Source: Corythucha ciliata (taxonomy: Eukaryota; Arthropoda; Insecta; Hemiptera; Tingidae). From it: DNA of 64,000 bases. The stretch covers positions 22,363,253-22,427,252 of the forward strand of contig CM075939.1 in assembly GCA_038030265.1 (NCBI GenBank), in the 5' to 3' direction. Both the position numbers and the translations under genes were made by a program. Positions 23,905-33,417 of this stretch are shown in pieces. Positions within the stretch are counted from its first letter, which is position 1. Each line of letters opens with the position of its first letter. The notes beneath the pieces are model-generated. The model did not search any database. It was not told the DNA's origin and saw only the letters and a program-made list of their open reading frames with translations.

Positions 23905-24410
23905 GTGGTTATTTCCGCAAGCTTTTATCAATTCCGCAAATCACTCTGCGGAAAGAAGTACTAGTACTTTTTGGTAATTTGGGGTATCTGTGAACAATGA
24001 TTCTTCAGAACAGTACCAGTAGTAACTGTGTGCATTTTCGGCGTCATTGGATCTTTTTTTATGTCGAGTTCACAAGCTTTTGTCGTTTTTTCAAGCCACT
24101 CCTCAGGGAGAAGTACTAGTACTTTTCGGTAACACGAAATAACTGTCAGCAAATATTCTTTTAAATGGTGCCAGTATAGTATTTTTGTGTGGTTTTATTT
24201 TTCTCCAATCAATAATTTACATGTTGTTTTCGCAAGCTTTTATCGTTTCTGCAAATCATGGAGAAGTACTAGTAATTTTTGGTAACTCGTGGTAACTGCG
24301 GAAAAATATTATTTACATCATTCCCAATAGTAACTGTGTGCATTTTCAGCGTTCTCAGTTTTTGGTTCACGTCGAATCCGCAAGTATTATTGATTTTCCG
24401 CAAATTAGAT
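23905..24410. repeat. Tandem repeat of about 154 bp, three-plus copies
   Basis: CGCAAGCTTTTATC-like phrases begin near 23917, 24072, 24232 and 24380, giving intervals of about 155, 160 and 148 bp. Each unit then carries GAGAAGTACTAGTACTTTT (23957, 24112, 24264), TTGGTAACTCGGGGTAACTG-like text and AGTAACTGTGTGCATTTTC. Copies are diverged and contain small indels. The array is flanked by a family D field to the left and unremarkable DNA to the right. Confidence 0.8.
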
Positions 24411-27400
24411 CTTTTTCTTAGTTTTTGGGCTTACTAAGAACCGAAGTCGTGGGCTTGCTGAAACCCCAATTTCGTGGGGTTGCCTCATTAGAATGATACA
24501 TTTCACAGATTTAGCTCACTAAAAACTATATGTTTTTCATTTTTGTCTCCGTAAAATTCTCATTTTCGGGAGCTCTTTCAGTACTTAGGGGAGGTGCTTT
24601 ATCCTATGATCATGATCTGGTCTACGCGCTTGTTGAAGACTATAACTTGACAGTTTAAAGGCCTGTGAGTTTTTCCATTCTTGTGAGACTCTTCCATTTT
24701 GGGCCACTTTTTCCATTTGAGTCGGACGCGCGTGACGCGGATAATGAACGCCTCTGACCACGGTTAATTGCGTCAGCGCGCCAAAGCAAAATTTAGCGTT
24801 TCGCAATGTATTGACATCAGCCGACTTTCTTGCCTTCACAGTGGACCATTGAGATGGAGACCCTCCTGCGTCGAGGCTACTCCTCCCACCTCCATCTTTG
24901 GACTTCTGCAGGGACTTCAATTCTTGCCAGCCCACCGTCCGCGAAAAGATTCGTGCGGCCACTGAAAACGGGCCATATGCGGGCACAAACACTTGAAATA
25001 CTGGGAGAACCCGTTTCAACGGATCTGATTCCCCGGTCCGTAATGCAGTTTTGTCCAAAGTTTAAGAATTATTGTTTCGACCAACTTTAAATGAGGATCT
25101 AAAGCGGGCATTTGCTCTTATAGTGCAGGTGCTACTATATGTATAATGACCGCGCCCTTACCCCTGATCGCTGGGAAACAAATCTGTTCAAACAGTACTT
25201 AAAATTCATTATTACTATTTGTTGAACACCTGTGATGTCCTTTTTAAAACTGAAAATGGGCAACGCTTTGGTTAACTCAAGGATTTCAGTTTCACTCTGT
25301 AGATTTATTCAGCCTGAAGCCACGCACTGCCTTCACTATAATACACTTCCATTTTGTCCTGAACGAAGAATATTCAAGTCGAAAATCTTACAACAAAGTC
25401 GTTTTCTTTACATACCTGTTGCGGTTTTAAAGAGGAGAATGTGTGATGATAATTCCCGTACCTCCTCCACCTTTCTATTATCCAGCGAAGCAAAACTCTG
25501 TGAAATCCATTTTGACTTTGAGTAAAGCCAATTTTGAAAGTCTAAGCCATTTGAAGAGGCTATTATTCCGATGTGGGGAGAAAGAGATAAGAGTGTGGGT
25601 GGTTTAGGTTAGAGAAGTCAATCATATCAATTTCCAAAGTGGTTTAAAGTGTCGGTGGGGGGGAGGGATCATCGTAAGTCAAGTGTAAAACTACCTCAAG
25701 GGCTCTTCCATTCTTCTTCAAAATACAAACATGTCACGGCAACCGATTCCTTCTTTTTTGCTATCTCCTTCCACTTATTCTTTCTTATTATGTCCAAGAA
25801 GGGTTTGAGAATCTTTTCGTGCTTAATGGCCGTTAAAACAGGTACAACAATTCTGAGAATATCCCCCTAACAATTCCTCTTTTGCATGGCTGAGTGAAAG
25901 GGAGGGGTATATTTGTATAAATCGCTTGACAAAAAAAATTTGTTGTTGTTGAATTTACCAACAATAAAACCTCGTGTCAAAAGCCGATTTTTCTTAAAAA
26001 AAAAAAAAAAAAAATGAGAAGAACCCATTGGGATTTGAGAATGCCGGTGTGCCGCAGTTTCCTCAGCGGGGAGTAGCCCATGGTAGCAGTCGACCTCTCA
26101 ATTAACTTCCCTTCTCACACGCAATATTTTGTCATTAACGCACTTTTTATGTTATGTACTTGCGAAATAATGAAGATGCTGCTTCGTGTCTTCGTTCACA
26201 CCCCGTACAACCGTTGACGTTGTCACAGGTTATGAAAGTGTAACAAAGGACAAGAGCTTGCATTGAAAATCAAAGTATGGAGATCAAAAACATTATTCAT
26301 AAAAATGAAGAAAATAAATATTTTTTAAGCTGTAATACTCTTGTTTACAGAGAGAGAAGGGAAGTGGACTCTTTCCGTTGATCTGTTGAAGCAACCCCTC
26401 CTCATCCATGTTCGGTGTTCGTTGCGGATTTAACAACTCCTTAAACTTTTCAGTATTCCAAGGCTATGAACTTCCCAACTGGTAAAATGCCTCCTACACA
26501 TTCCTCGCAAAAGCGTCTATCGCTTTATTAGCACCACTGAACGGAGTCCGCCCTCTCTCTCACTCACCCCATTCATAGCGGATTAATGCTTCCCGAAGGC
26601 TTCGTTGCTCCTCGCGCCATATATTTTAACGTGCACTCGTTCCATCTCATCGTAAATAAAATTGTGAGAGACGTTGTATTAAAGGGAGAATGTTTTGGGA
26701 TGGTGTGTGGTGTGGTGGGGGGGGGAGGGAGTGTTCATCAAGATTTTTATGTCGACTCGGATTTTCTCCCTTCTCGTCGTTCCTTCTCTTCGTGAAACCT
26801 GTTGCAATAATTTTTATTTGATAATGGAATTTACGCCTGAAGGGACATCCCAAAAAAAAAGTGGCTCCCCTCCCTACCATTTCGGAAAATGGAAGCGCCC
26901 TCCTCCTATCTATACCCACTACCTTGTTAAAATGAGCAATAATTAATATCCATCGACGTCATCGTAATTTTCCGAAACGAGCAGCTAATTCGTTAAATGA
27001 AGTTCCATTAAGTTCGAAAGCAATTAAAGAAGAAGCCAATAAGAGAGAAAAAAGAAAAAATAATAATAATATTACATAAACATGCTTTGAAAAGAATCTT
27101 CCTGTGGGAAGGACGAGGTTTGGAAGGGAGGGAAAAAAGATTCCAATTAGGAAGGAAGACTTTAATATGTATGCTTGGAGAGGGCGTTTATGGTGTAGTA
27201 AAAATCGAGAACGGGGCCTCAAGTCATAATTAATATATATAGGAGTTATTTATGTATCTCACCTGAAAAGTTTACAGCGTCTATTGACTCGTCGATGAAC
27301 ACGTACGAAGGGGTAACAAGGCGTGGGAGGAAGGAGTATTTGGTCTTCGGTCGATGGTTTTTTTAACCCGTTTTCTCTCTATCAACAATACGAATCGGTC

Positions 27401-28520
27401 TCCCTGCAGTGATATTTTACTGCACCATCAAACTTTAGCTGTAGCTCACTGAAATCATTTTTATGGAAATTGTTTTATTAATTATGTTTTGATTATTCTC
27501 ATTGAGAAAACCTCGTGATGTACCTTTACATTTAATTTTCGCTGAGTCCTAAGAATTATGTCATAATACAATTTAAAGAGTAAAAATTGTAGTCAATAAA
27601 TTGTTCCTGTTCGCGGAAAAAAGTGTTGGGTATAGTGTAGCGTACAGTGCAGAGCACGTTGGAGTAGCTTGTGCAGCAGGCGATAAGACGAGGGCATCAG
27701 CGAGGATTTTATTGTCACGCGAACGCTTTCAGTGCAGTTGGAATAAATACGTAGAAAGAGTAATTTTTCCCAGCAAGAAACTTGATACGCGACATTATAA
27801 GGGGCCAACTTTTCGGACTTAAAAAAAATTAGTTCTATTATATTTTATCCCAGTAGCACAGTGAAAACTTACAGTTTACCCCCAAAACTCTCCACATTCG
27901 CACGTAAGCTGGTCGATGTAGACTTTCACTGTATGTAAACTGTTAGTAACGACAAACTAAGTTGTGTTGGGGGGGGGGGCGGATTTCACAGTTGCCTGAT
28001 CGTTTTGAGTCCCCGACGTGAAAATGTCCGTTTGATGCGGTGCGGTGTAGTCAGTTTTAGTTTTCCGAGGCAGTTCCCCTTCCACCATTCTACACAGATG
28101 AACTAGTATATTATACAAATATCGAAGGAGTAAAACGATTGGTTTATTTTCTGAGAGACAAATTTATAGGCGCGAGGGCCGTAATGTCTCGAGGAAAATA
28201 AACTGATTTACTCCTAAGTCAATACATAACTTTATGTACAACCGGAATCGACCAAAAGTCCACGTTAATTAGATGGGCCAGAAACGAATCTCAACAGTTA
28301 GCATTGTCTGGCTTCCCCTAAGAGAGTTCATGAAAGTTAGCGTTAAAGAAACCCGTACTATCAATTTTCCTCTATCACAGAAACTTAATTGGGTTTATTT
28401 AAAGTTAATTAGTAGGCATATAAACAAACGGGGTAAGCACAATATTTCAGTCAATTTGACAGACATTACAATTAGTAATCGTGACTGCAGGGGTGACTGA
28501 GCTCGTCCTTCTTTCCGAGT
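24411..28520. other. Long stretch without recognisable genes
   Basis: No supported gene. The longest open frame (157 codons, minus strand, 24585-25058) has no recognisable motif and no homologous copy in the window. An A run is at 25997-26014 and G runs are at 26717-26727 and 27969-27980. It could be intergenic or intronic. Confidence 0.5.
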
Positions 28521-28521
28521 G

Positions 28522-28945
28522 AATTATAGCCAACGATATATAAACCTGGTTGGGAGGCCGACATCGGGGCCAAAGAGGTTATATTTAGGTGGACCGTTAT
28601 CTACCCCCCATACCATGCAATCCTATGCAAATCGTGATAAGCTAACCCTTGTGTAACCTATATCTACATAAAAAAAGTTGGCCCGATGTCCGGAACTCAC
28701 CTGGTTTGCTCACAGCGGTCTGGACTCTAGGGGGGGGGGGCGTGGAGGTGCCTGGTGTGGGGGGGGGGGTCGTCCCCTGATAAACAATCACCCTGTCCCT
28801 CTCCTTTTGCAGTTATGGCAACACGGTACTTATTTTGAAACTCCAGCCCTCTCATCCACCTGGGAACTGAAATGATTGCTATTCTTTATCAGCAGTGATG
28901 AGCAATCCAGTTCTTTTATATATCGTTGGTTATAGCTACGTGCTC
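28522..28945. mobile_element. Inverted-repeat element with CCAACGATATATAAA ends
   Basis: The left end (28524-28550 continuing at 28707) reads ATAGCCAACGATATATAAAC, CTGG and TTTGCTCAC. The right end (about 28893-28940) is its inverse: GAGCAATCCAG, then TTATATATCGTTGG and TTATAGC. The body contains two G-rich tracts. A partial second copy lies inverted at 23687-23850. A smaller element is inserted at 28552-28698. The right end abuts or cuts the 3' end of the Crypton-like gene. Confidence 0.7.
28552..28698. mobile_element. 147-bp insertion with an 8-bp target duplication
   Basis: ACCTGGTT occurs at 28544-28551 and again at 28699-28706, exactly flanking the insertion. Its ends are imperfect inverted repeats: GGCCGACATCGGGGCC at the left and GGCCCGATGTCCGG at the right. 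Deleting the segment plus one copy of the duplication makes the surrounding element match its copy at 23.8 kb. An 8-bp duplication fits hAT-superfamily MITEs, though the terminal bases are not a typical hAT end. Confidence 0.8.
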
Positions 28946-28959
28946 TTCTTCTTTGGGTT

Positions 28960-29061
28960 CCTCAGAGATTTCCATCGTGCTATGTCCCGGAATCCCGGAA
29001 TGCTTTCGAGCCTCAGAGATTTCCATCGTGCTATGTCCCGTAATCCCGGAATGCTTTCGAG
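28960..29061 (-). repeat. Tandem 51-bp duplication in the recombinase 3' region
   Basis: The 51-bp unit CCTCAGAGATTTCCATCGTG to GCTTTCGAG is present twice in direct repeat (28960-29010 and 29011-29061) with one substitution. Because 51 is a multiple of three it would repeat 17 residues without shifting frame, but it lies after the stop. Confidence 0.9.
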
Positions 29062-30209
29062 CCCGACAATTTTTCTGGCAGTTTCCTACTTCTGTACCAC
29101 AGAATATTCGACATACCCTTCGGTGACACTGGACGACCTCCATCCTCCACGGTGTTTCGCCACCCGACTCGACCAACAAGGCCGCCGAAGTCCGCCGAAA
29201 ACAATGACATTTAGAGGATTTTTGAGATTTTTTTTTTTTAATTTTTGAGGGATTTTTACAAGCGTTTTTTTGCCGACAGGCTGTGTGCTGCACATAGGCG
29301 GATCTAAAGGAGGGGAACAGTAGAATTACCCCCCTCCCCCTGATACTTGGAAAATCTCTCAAAACATGGGGGAGGGGAGTGGTGGGCAGTTGGTGGGGGT
29401 GTACTGGGAGAGGGGGAGGGGTTTCGATTCCCCCCCCCCCTCGTGAGAGAGGTCCCAGATTCGCCCTTGGTGCTGCACTTGCCGTTTTTGTAGAAAAAAA
29501 AAAAAAAAAACGGTAGTGAGGCGTGAGTCCCGGGCGAAGCTTTGCGTATGTCCGATGTAATTCCAGATAATTGCATTTGTCTACAATTTTAAAAATTCTG
29601 TCTATTTTAGTATTTGTTTTGTTGATCGTAACAACGAGGGAAGATCTTAAGTCCTCGATGTCGTTAGTTCTCAAGTTCACAAGTTCGTCTGATCGGCATA
29701 ACCCGCAAACTGCTATTATTGTGGCTACCTTGAAGGTAAAAAGTAATTTTATTATAACCTATTGATCATCAAGTATACTGAATAGTAAATACCTTCATTA
29801 GTAAGAACTGGCCGGGTTCCGATTTGTCGATGAACTCTTCTACTTGGTCTCTCGTCTAAGTTTTTGATTTTTTTGGTTTGTACTCCGACGATTGTATTTT
29901 TAAAAAGGCGAGCAGTTTGGCATATTTAGATATGTCTATTCCGTCGTTGAGATGAAGGGTGGACCTCAACATTGAATACCGTGTCCACAAGGTTGATGCT
30001 TTGTGGATCTTGGATTTTCTTGCGAAATATGCGACGAGGACGTGTTCCGTAGCGCTCGTAACTCCGGTTTCATCGCACCATTTTTTAAATTCTTTGTACG
30101 TTTTCTTGTATAGATGGTTGGAGTTTTCTGGGAGTAAATTGGAAATTACACCAAGAGCTTCTGCGAGAAGATCAGGCGAGGTGAATTCGTCTGTGGCTGC
30201 TTCGCTCAT
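28975..30209 (-). pseudogene. Crypton-like tyrosine recombinase gene, split and frameshifted
   Basis: On the minus strand the gene starts with Met at 30209. Residues 1-117 form a SAM-like core-binding domain with YKKTYKEFKKWCDETGV, VLVAYFARKS, STLWTRYSML and YKPKKSK, then an in-frame TAG at the place where relatives usually have Leu, then DQVEEFIDKSEPGQFLLMK. A 64-nt GT-AG intron (29792-29729) follows. Exon 2 has CGLCRSDELVNLRTNDIEDL, carrying the first catalytic Arg, and NGKCST; a T run near 29492-29509 shifts the frame. After a 176-bp insertion come VGKKTLVKIP, HCFRRTSAALLVESGG (His-x-x-Arg), HRGGWRSSSVTEGY, with the presumed nucleophile Tyr, and a stop near 29090. Catalytic residues Arg, His, Arg, His and Tyr are all visible, in shifted frames. 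Family assignment is by motif recall and is strong. Confidence 0.85.
29294..29469 (-). mobile_element. 176-bp C/G-rich repeat inserted in the recombinase gene
   Basis: The 9-bp sequence GTGCTGCAC occurs at 29285-29293 and 29470-29478, exactly bounding the insertion. Removing it plus one duplicate rejoins a Lys-Cys-Ser-Thr to a Gln-Pro-Val-Gly in frame, as expected for the gene. On the minus strand the insert begins GGCGAATCTGGGACCTCT and has CCCCTCCCCCTC. The same text, diverged, is at 31568-31690. It is a short interspersed element of unknown type, without A and B boxes that I can see. Confidence 0.8.
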
Positions 30210-30640
30210 TGCTTCCGTTCAAACTTCTTAGTAAATATTTTTTTATTAGTACCTTATAGTTTTTTCTAGTTAATAAAGAAATAAAATTCATTAAATACAT
30301 TTAAATTAATAAAGTGCATAGATACCATTTACTTCGACAACAAAAACCGGGTGACTGCGGTGTGCCGGATTCTCGAAATGACAGATGAAAGAAGACAATT
30401 GACAGTCGACAGATCAAAGTTGCCAACATAAATTCAACAAATCACTGCTCCACTTTTGCATTTTTTCCATTTTTCAGTTGGCACCTGTGGCCCTTACTCC
30501 CTCAAAAAACGGGAAAATGAAGTTGGTGATTCCCTAGGTAGTAATGAGTAAGCTTCCAGCAGATTTTGATACAGATAAACATCCCTTTTCTAACAGGTTG
30601 TACATAAACCCTTATAACCAATCATCGGAGCATGAAATCG
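30210..30640. other. Upstream of the recombinase gene
   Basis: AT-rich sequence 5' of the Met at 30209. No terminal repeats or clear promoter boxes are recognisable. Confidence 0.4.
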
Positions 30641-31080
30641 TTATTTTTGGGGTAAACATGGTATAATCTTAGGGTAAAATTTTAAGATTTTAGTCATAAA
30701 ATTGATTATTTTTGGTGCAACACTTCAACTTTGGCGTGAAATCATCTGTAGTTTTAGAGGAAAATCTTTAGTTTTGTGGATAATTGACCAGTTCTGTAGT
30801 GAAATCTCCAGTTTGTGTGTAACGTGTCTGCTTGGGCGCGAAATCGTCCGTTTCAGGATAAAAATATGTAGTCACTTTTAGTATAAAATCTTCCATTTTT
30901 GCGTAAAATCTTCCTTTTTGGGGAAAACCGTAATTTTCACAGGAAAATGCCAGTTTAGGTGTGAAAATTGTACGTTTTTGGAACAAAAAATCCAGTTTTG
31001 GGGTGCAATAATCAGTCATAGGATAAAATCATATTACGAAATCGTTGGGTTTTTTTGTGTATAACGTGAGTTTTATGAGT
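30640..31080. repeat. Degenerate ~20-bp repeat, family F
   Basis: Units like AAAATCTTCCATTTTTGCGT and AAAATCGTCCGTTTCAGGAT recur every 20-22 bp between about 30780 and 31010, with looser copies on each side. On the minus strand they happen to be open for 83 codons (30768-31019), which reflects the repeat, not a gene. Confidence 0.75.
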
Positions 31081-31084
31081 AAAA

Positions 31085-32460
31085 TCACCCGTTTCATTTT
31101 TAGCAGCGAATTATTGCTTCTTCATCTTTTACATTTTATTCGTGAATCAGCACTTAATCACAATATCAGTAGCGAAAAAGCAATTTTTTTAAAGCTTAGC
31201 TTGATGTGCAGCTTTCCCAAATACATAGCAAAAATTTAGCGCTTTCTCTGTATTTTAGCAGTCAATGAGCGGGTTTCCTTATTTTAGCCGCACCCGCGAT
31301 GAAGGTAGCGTTTTCATCCCGCAATTCAGCACTTTTTATAAAATATATCATCATTATCTGCCTTACCTTCCTGAACTTTAAGGCCGCCTCAAAGTGCTTC
31401 AAAACAGGTGATGCATTTTAATAAACCGTAATATGATCTTTGCACAACTTACTTAAGTTAAGGCTCCGATAAGGAAGGTCTCTGAATACGGTCATTAGTG
31501 TCATTTCTCATTCCTATCCGTGAATTAGCGATTTCCTCATTTTTAGCCAGAAAGTTGCCTTCAACAAAGAGCGAATCTGGGACCTCTTTGGGTGTGGGTG
31601 GGGGATTGTAACCCCTCCCCCTCCACTATGTTTAGAGCGATTTGACTAGCTCCTGGGAAGGGGGGGGGGGTCTAATCCCCCAGGCCTTTTCGCAATGTTA
31701 GCTGCGAATAAGTGCTTTACCTATCTCAATTTTAGCCAGGAATTAATAAGGGTTCCCTAGCCCTGATTTCCCCAACTTCTTAATTAAACCACGATCAACA
31801 ACTAATCACGATTACAATGTAATGTAAATACTTTTATCAGAATTCATATGGGTCGTTATTGGAAACTAATCACGATTAACGTTAAACGAGATCAATTTTG
31901 TTGATGAAAATGGGCCTTAGTTTTAGCCGCGTATTATCGCGTTTTCTCAAGTACCTATATCCGCGGTTTAACAAAAAATCATGTGGGTTTTCCTTAATTT
32001 TTCCGCAAATTACTGGCTTTAGCCCCGGAGAATTAGTGGATTTTCTCAAATTGATCCGCGCATTGGCGGTTTTTTCCACTTTGACTGCGAATGAGTGCTT
32101 TTTGCCAACTTTCACTGCGAATTAGAGCTTTTCTCAAGTTTAGCTCCTAATTAGCACTTTTTCTCCAACTTAGCCGTCGATCAGCTTTTTTTTTTTTACT
32201 TGTATCCACGCGAATAGCGTTTTTTATCAAATGTAGTCATGAAGCTAACTCAAGAAACCACGTGTTGGCGTTTTCCCAATATGAGCTGAGCCTTCTGGCA
32301 AATTAGTGATTTTTTTCACTGTTTGATAGGAATTAGTGCTTTTCCTCAAATTGATCCGTGAAGTGGTGTTTTCTTCCATTTTAGCTGCGTTTATTAACGC
32401 TTTGTGTCTACTCCCGCTGCAAATTAGCGATTTCAGCAAATTATCGCGTACTTATTTTAA
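31085..32460. repeat. Degenerate ~30-bp repeat, family A (large block)
   Basis: Long field of diverged TTTTAGC-GCGAATTAGCG-TTTTCTC units, for example TTAGCAGCGAATTATTGC, TTAGCTGCGAATAAGTGC, ACTGCGAATTAGAGC and GCAAATTAGCGATTTC. Interrupted by a C/G-rich element at 31568-31690 and by unrelated stretches at about 31330-31500 and 31750-31880. Confidence 0.75.
31568..31690 (+). mobile_element. Second copy of the C/G-rich short repeat
   Basis: GAGCGAATCTGGGACCTCT, CCCCTCCCCCTC and GTTTAGAGCGATTT align in order with the insert at 29294-29469 (read on its minus strand). Both ends lie in family A repeat, so it inserted into that field. Boundaries are approximate. Confidence 0.6.
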
Positions 32461-32664
32461 CCATTTTGAGCCCCAAAGTTTCTTTTGAATACCTCGATGG
32501 CCTCTCGTGACGGAGGGGGCACCAAGAATCAAGATCAGGGGGAAATTAAGAAAGGCAAGACAAGTCAAGGCAAAAAGGAGCGCTTACGGGGGTTGAAGGC
32601 CTACTAGTGCGGTCTTCGGTCGGCGGGTCTTCTATCTTCTTTATGGTTGAAGCTTTACTTGGGC

Positions 32665-32870
32665 TTGAAATGTTTTGTGGTTGGTGCCTTGCTGTGTGGT
32701 TTTGAGCTTTATTGTGGTTAGAAGCTTTGTTGTGGTTTGGAGCTTTGGTTTGGTCTGGACCTTTGCTGTGGTTGGGGGCTTTAGTGTGGTTAGAGCTTTT
32801 TGTGGTTTTCAACTTTTTGTAGTTGGTGCCTTGCTTTGGTTGGGGCTTTACTATGGTTAGTGATTTTTGT
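32665..32870. repeat. 18-bp minisatellite
   Basis: About ten diverged copies of a unit like TGTGGTTTGGAGCTTTGG follow head to tail. On the minus strand they read as six-residue repeats such as KAPNHN and KASNHN within an 88-codon frame. The protein frame follows from the 18-bp period and is not evidence for a gene. Confidence 0.75.
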
Positions 32871-32879
32871 GGCTGGACC

Positions 32880-33417
32880 TCAGCTGTCGTTTGTAGATTG
32901 GGTGTGTTTTCTTTCTTTCTTTTTTTTGTTTTAAAATATTTGGCACTATAGTGAGATACTAAATCAGAGGGGGGAGGGTCTGTGAAATGCCCCCATTGAG
33001 TTCTATACTATACCCGGGCGCGAATATTCCTCGAATTTGTGTATTTGTATTTTCGTTAATTTTAGCGGCAAATTTACGCTCTTAGTCACTATTATCCACC
33101 ATTCCACGCGAATCAACGCGTTAAAACCACAAAATCCATACGTTTTTTCTATCTATAAACTTTTCGAAGGCCCCAGGCCCCCTCAGAATGGTGGCCCGGG
33201 GTGATCCGCTCCTCTCACCACCTCGTCGACGTCGGTACGCTCCTGCTTGGCCCACACCATTGAATTCTTCAACCAACATTTTCCTGTATTTTAATGATCA
33301 TTCACCGCATTTACCAAGATCCACACATTCATTGCCTGCCGATTAAAATTTCACACAGAAGGGGAGTTGTACTTTAGAAAATTTCACACATTTCCGAGCG
33401 ACTATACTCCACATATA
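32880..33417. other. No gene; a few family A traces
   Basis: Includes weak family A phrases at about 33045-33125 (TTTTAGCGGCAAATTTACG, CGCGAATCAACGCG). The remainder shows nothing. Confidence 0.5.

Noticed and set aside
24585..25058. 157-codon minus-strand open frame
   Set aside because: No recognisable motif, no splice partners and no copy elsewhere in the window; frames of this length occur by chance in several kilobases.
30768..31019. 83-codon repetitive protein
   Set aside because: It is just the ~20-bp family F repeat read in an open frame; no start context or flanking gene structure.
32546..32812. 88-codon Asn/His/Lys-rich repeat protein
   Set aside because: Explained by the 18-bp minisatellite, whose period is a multiple of three.
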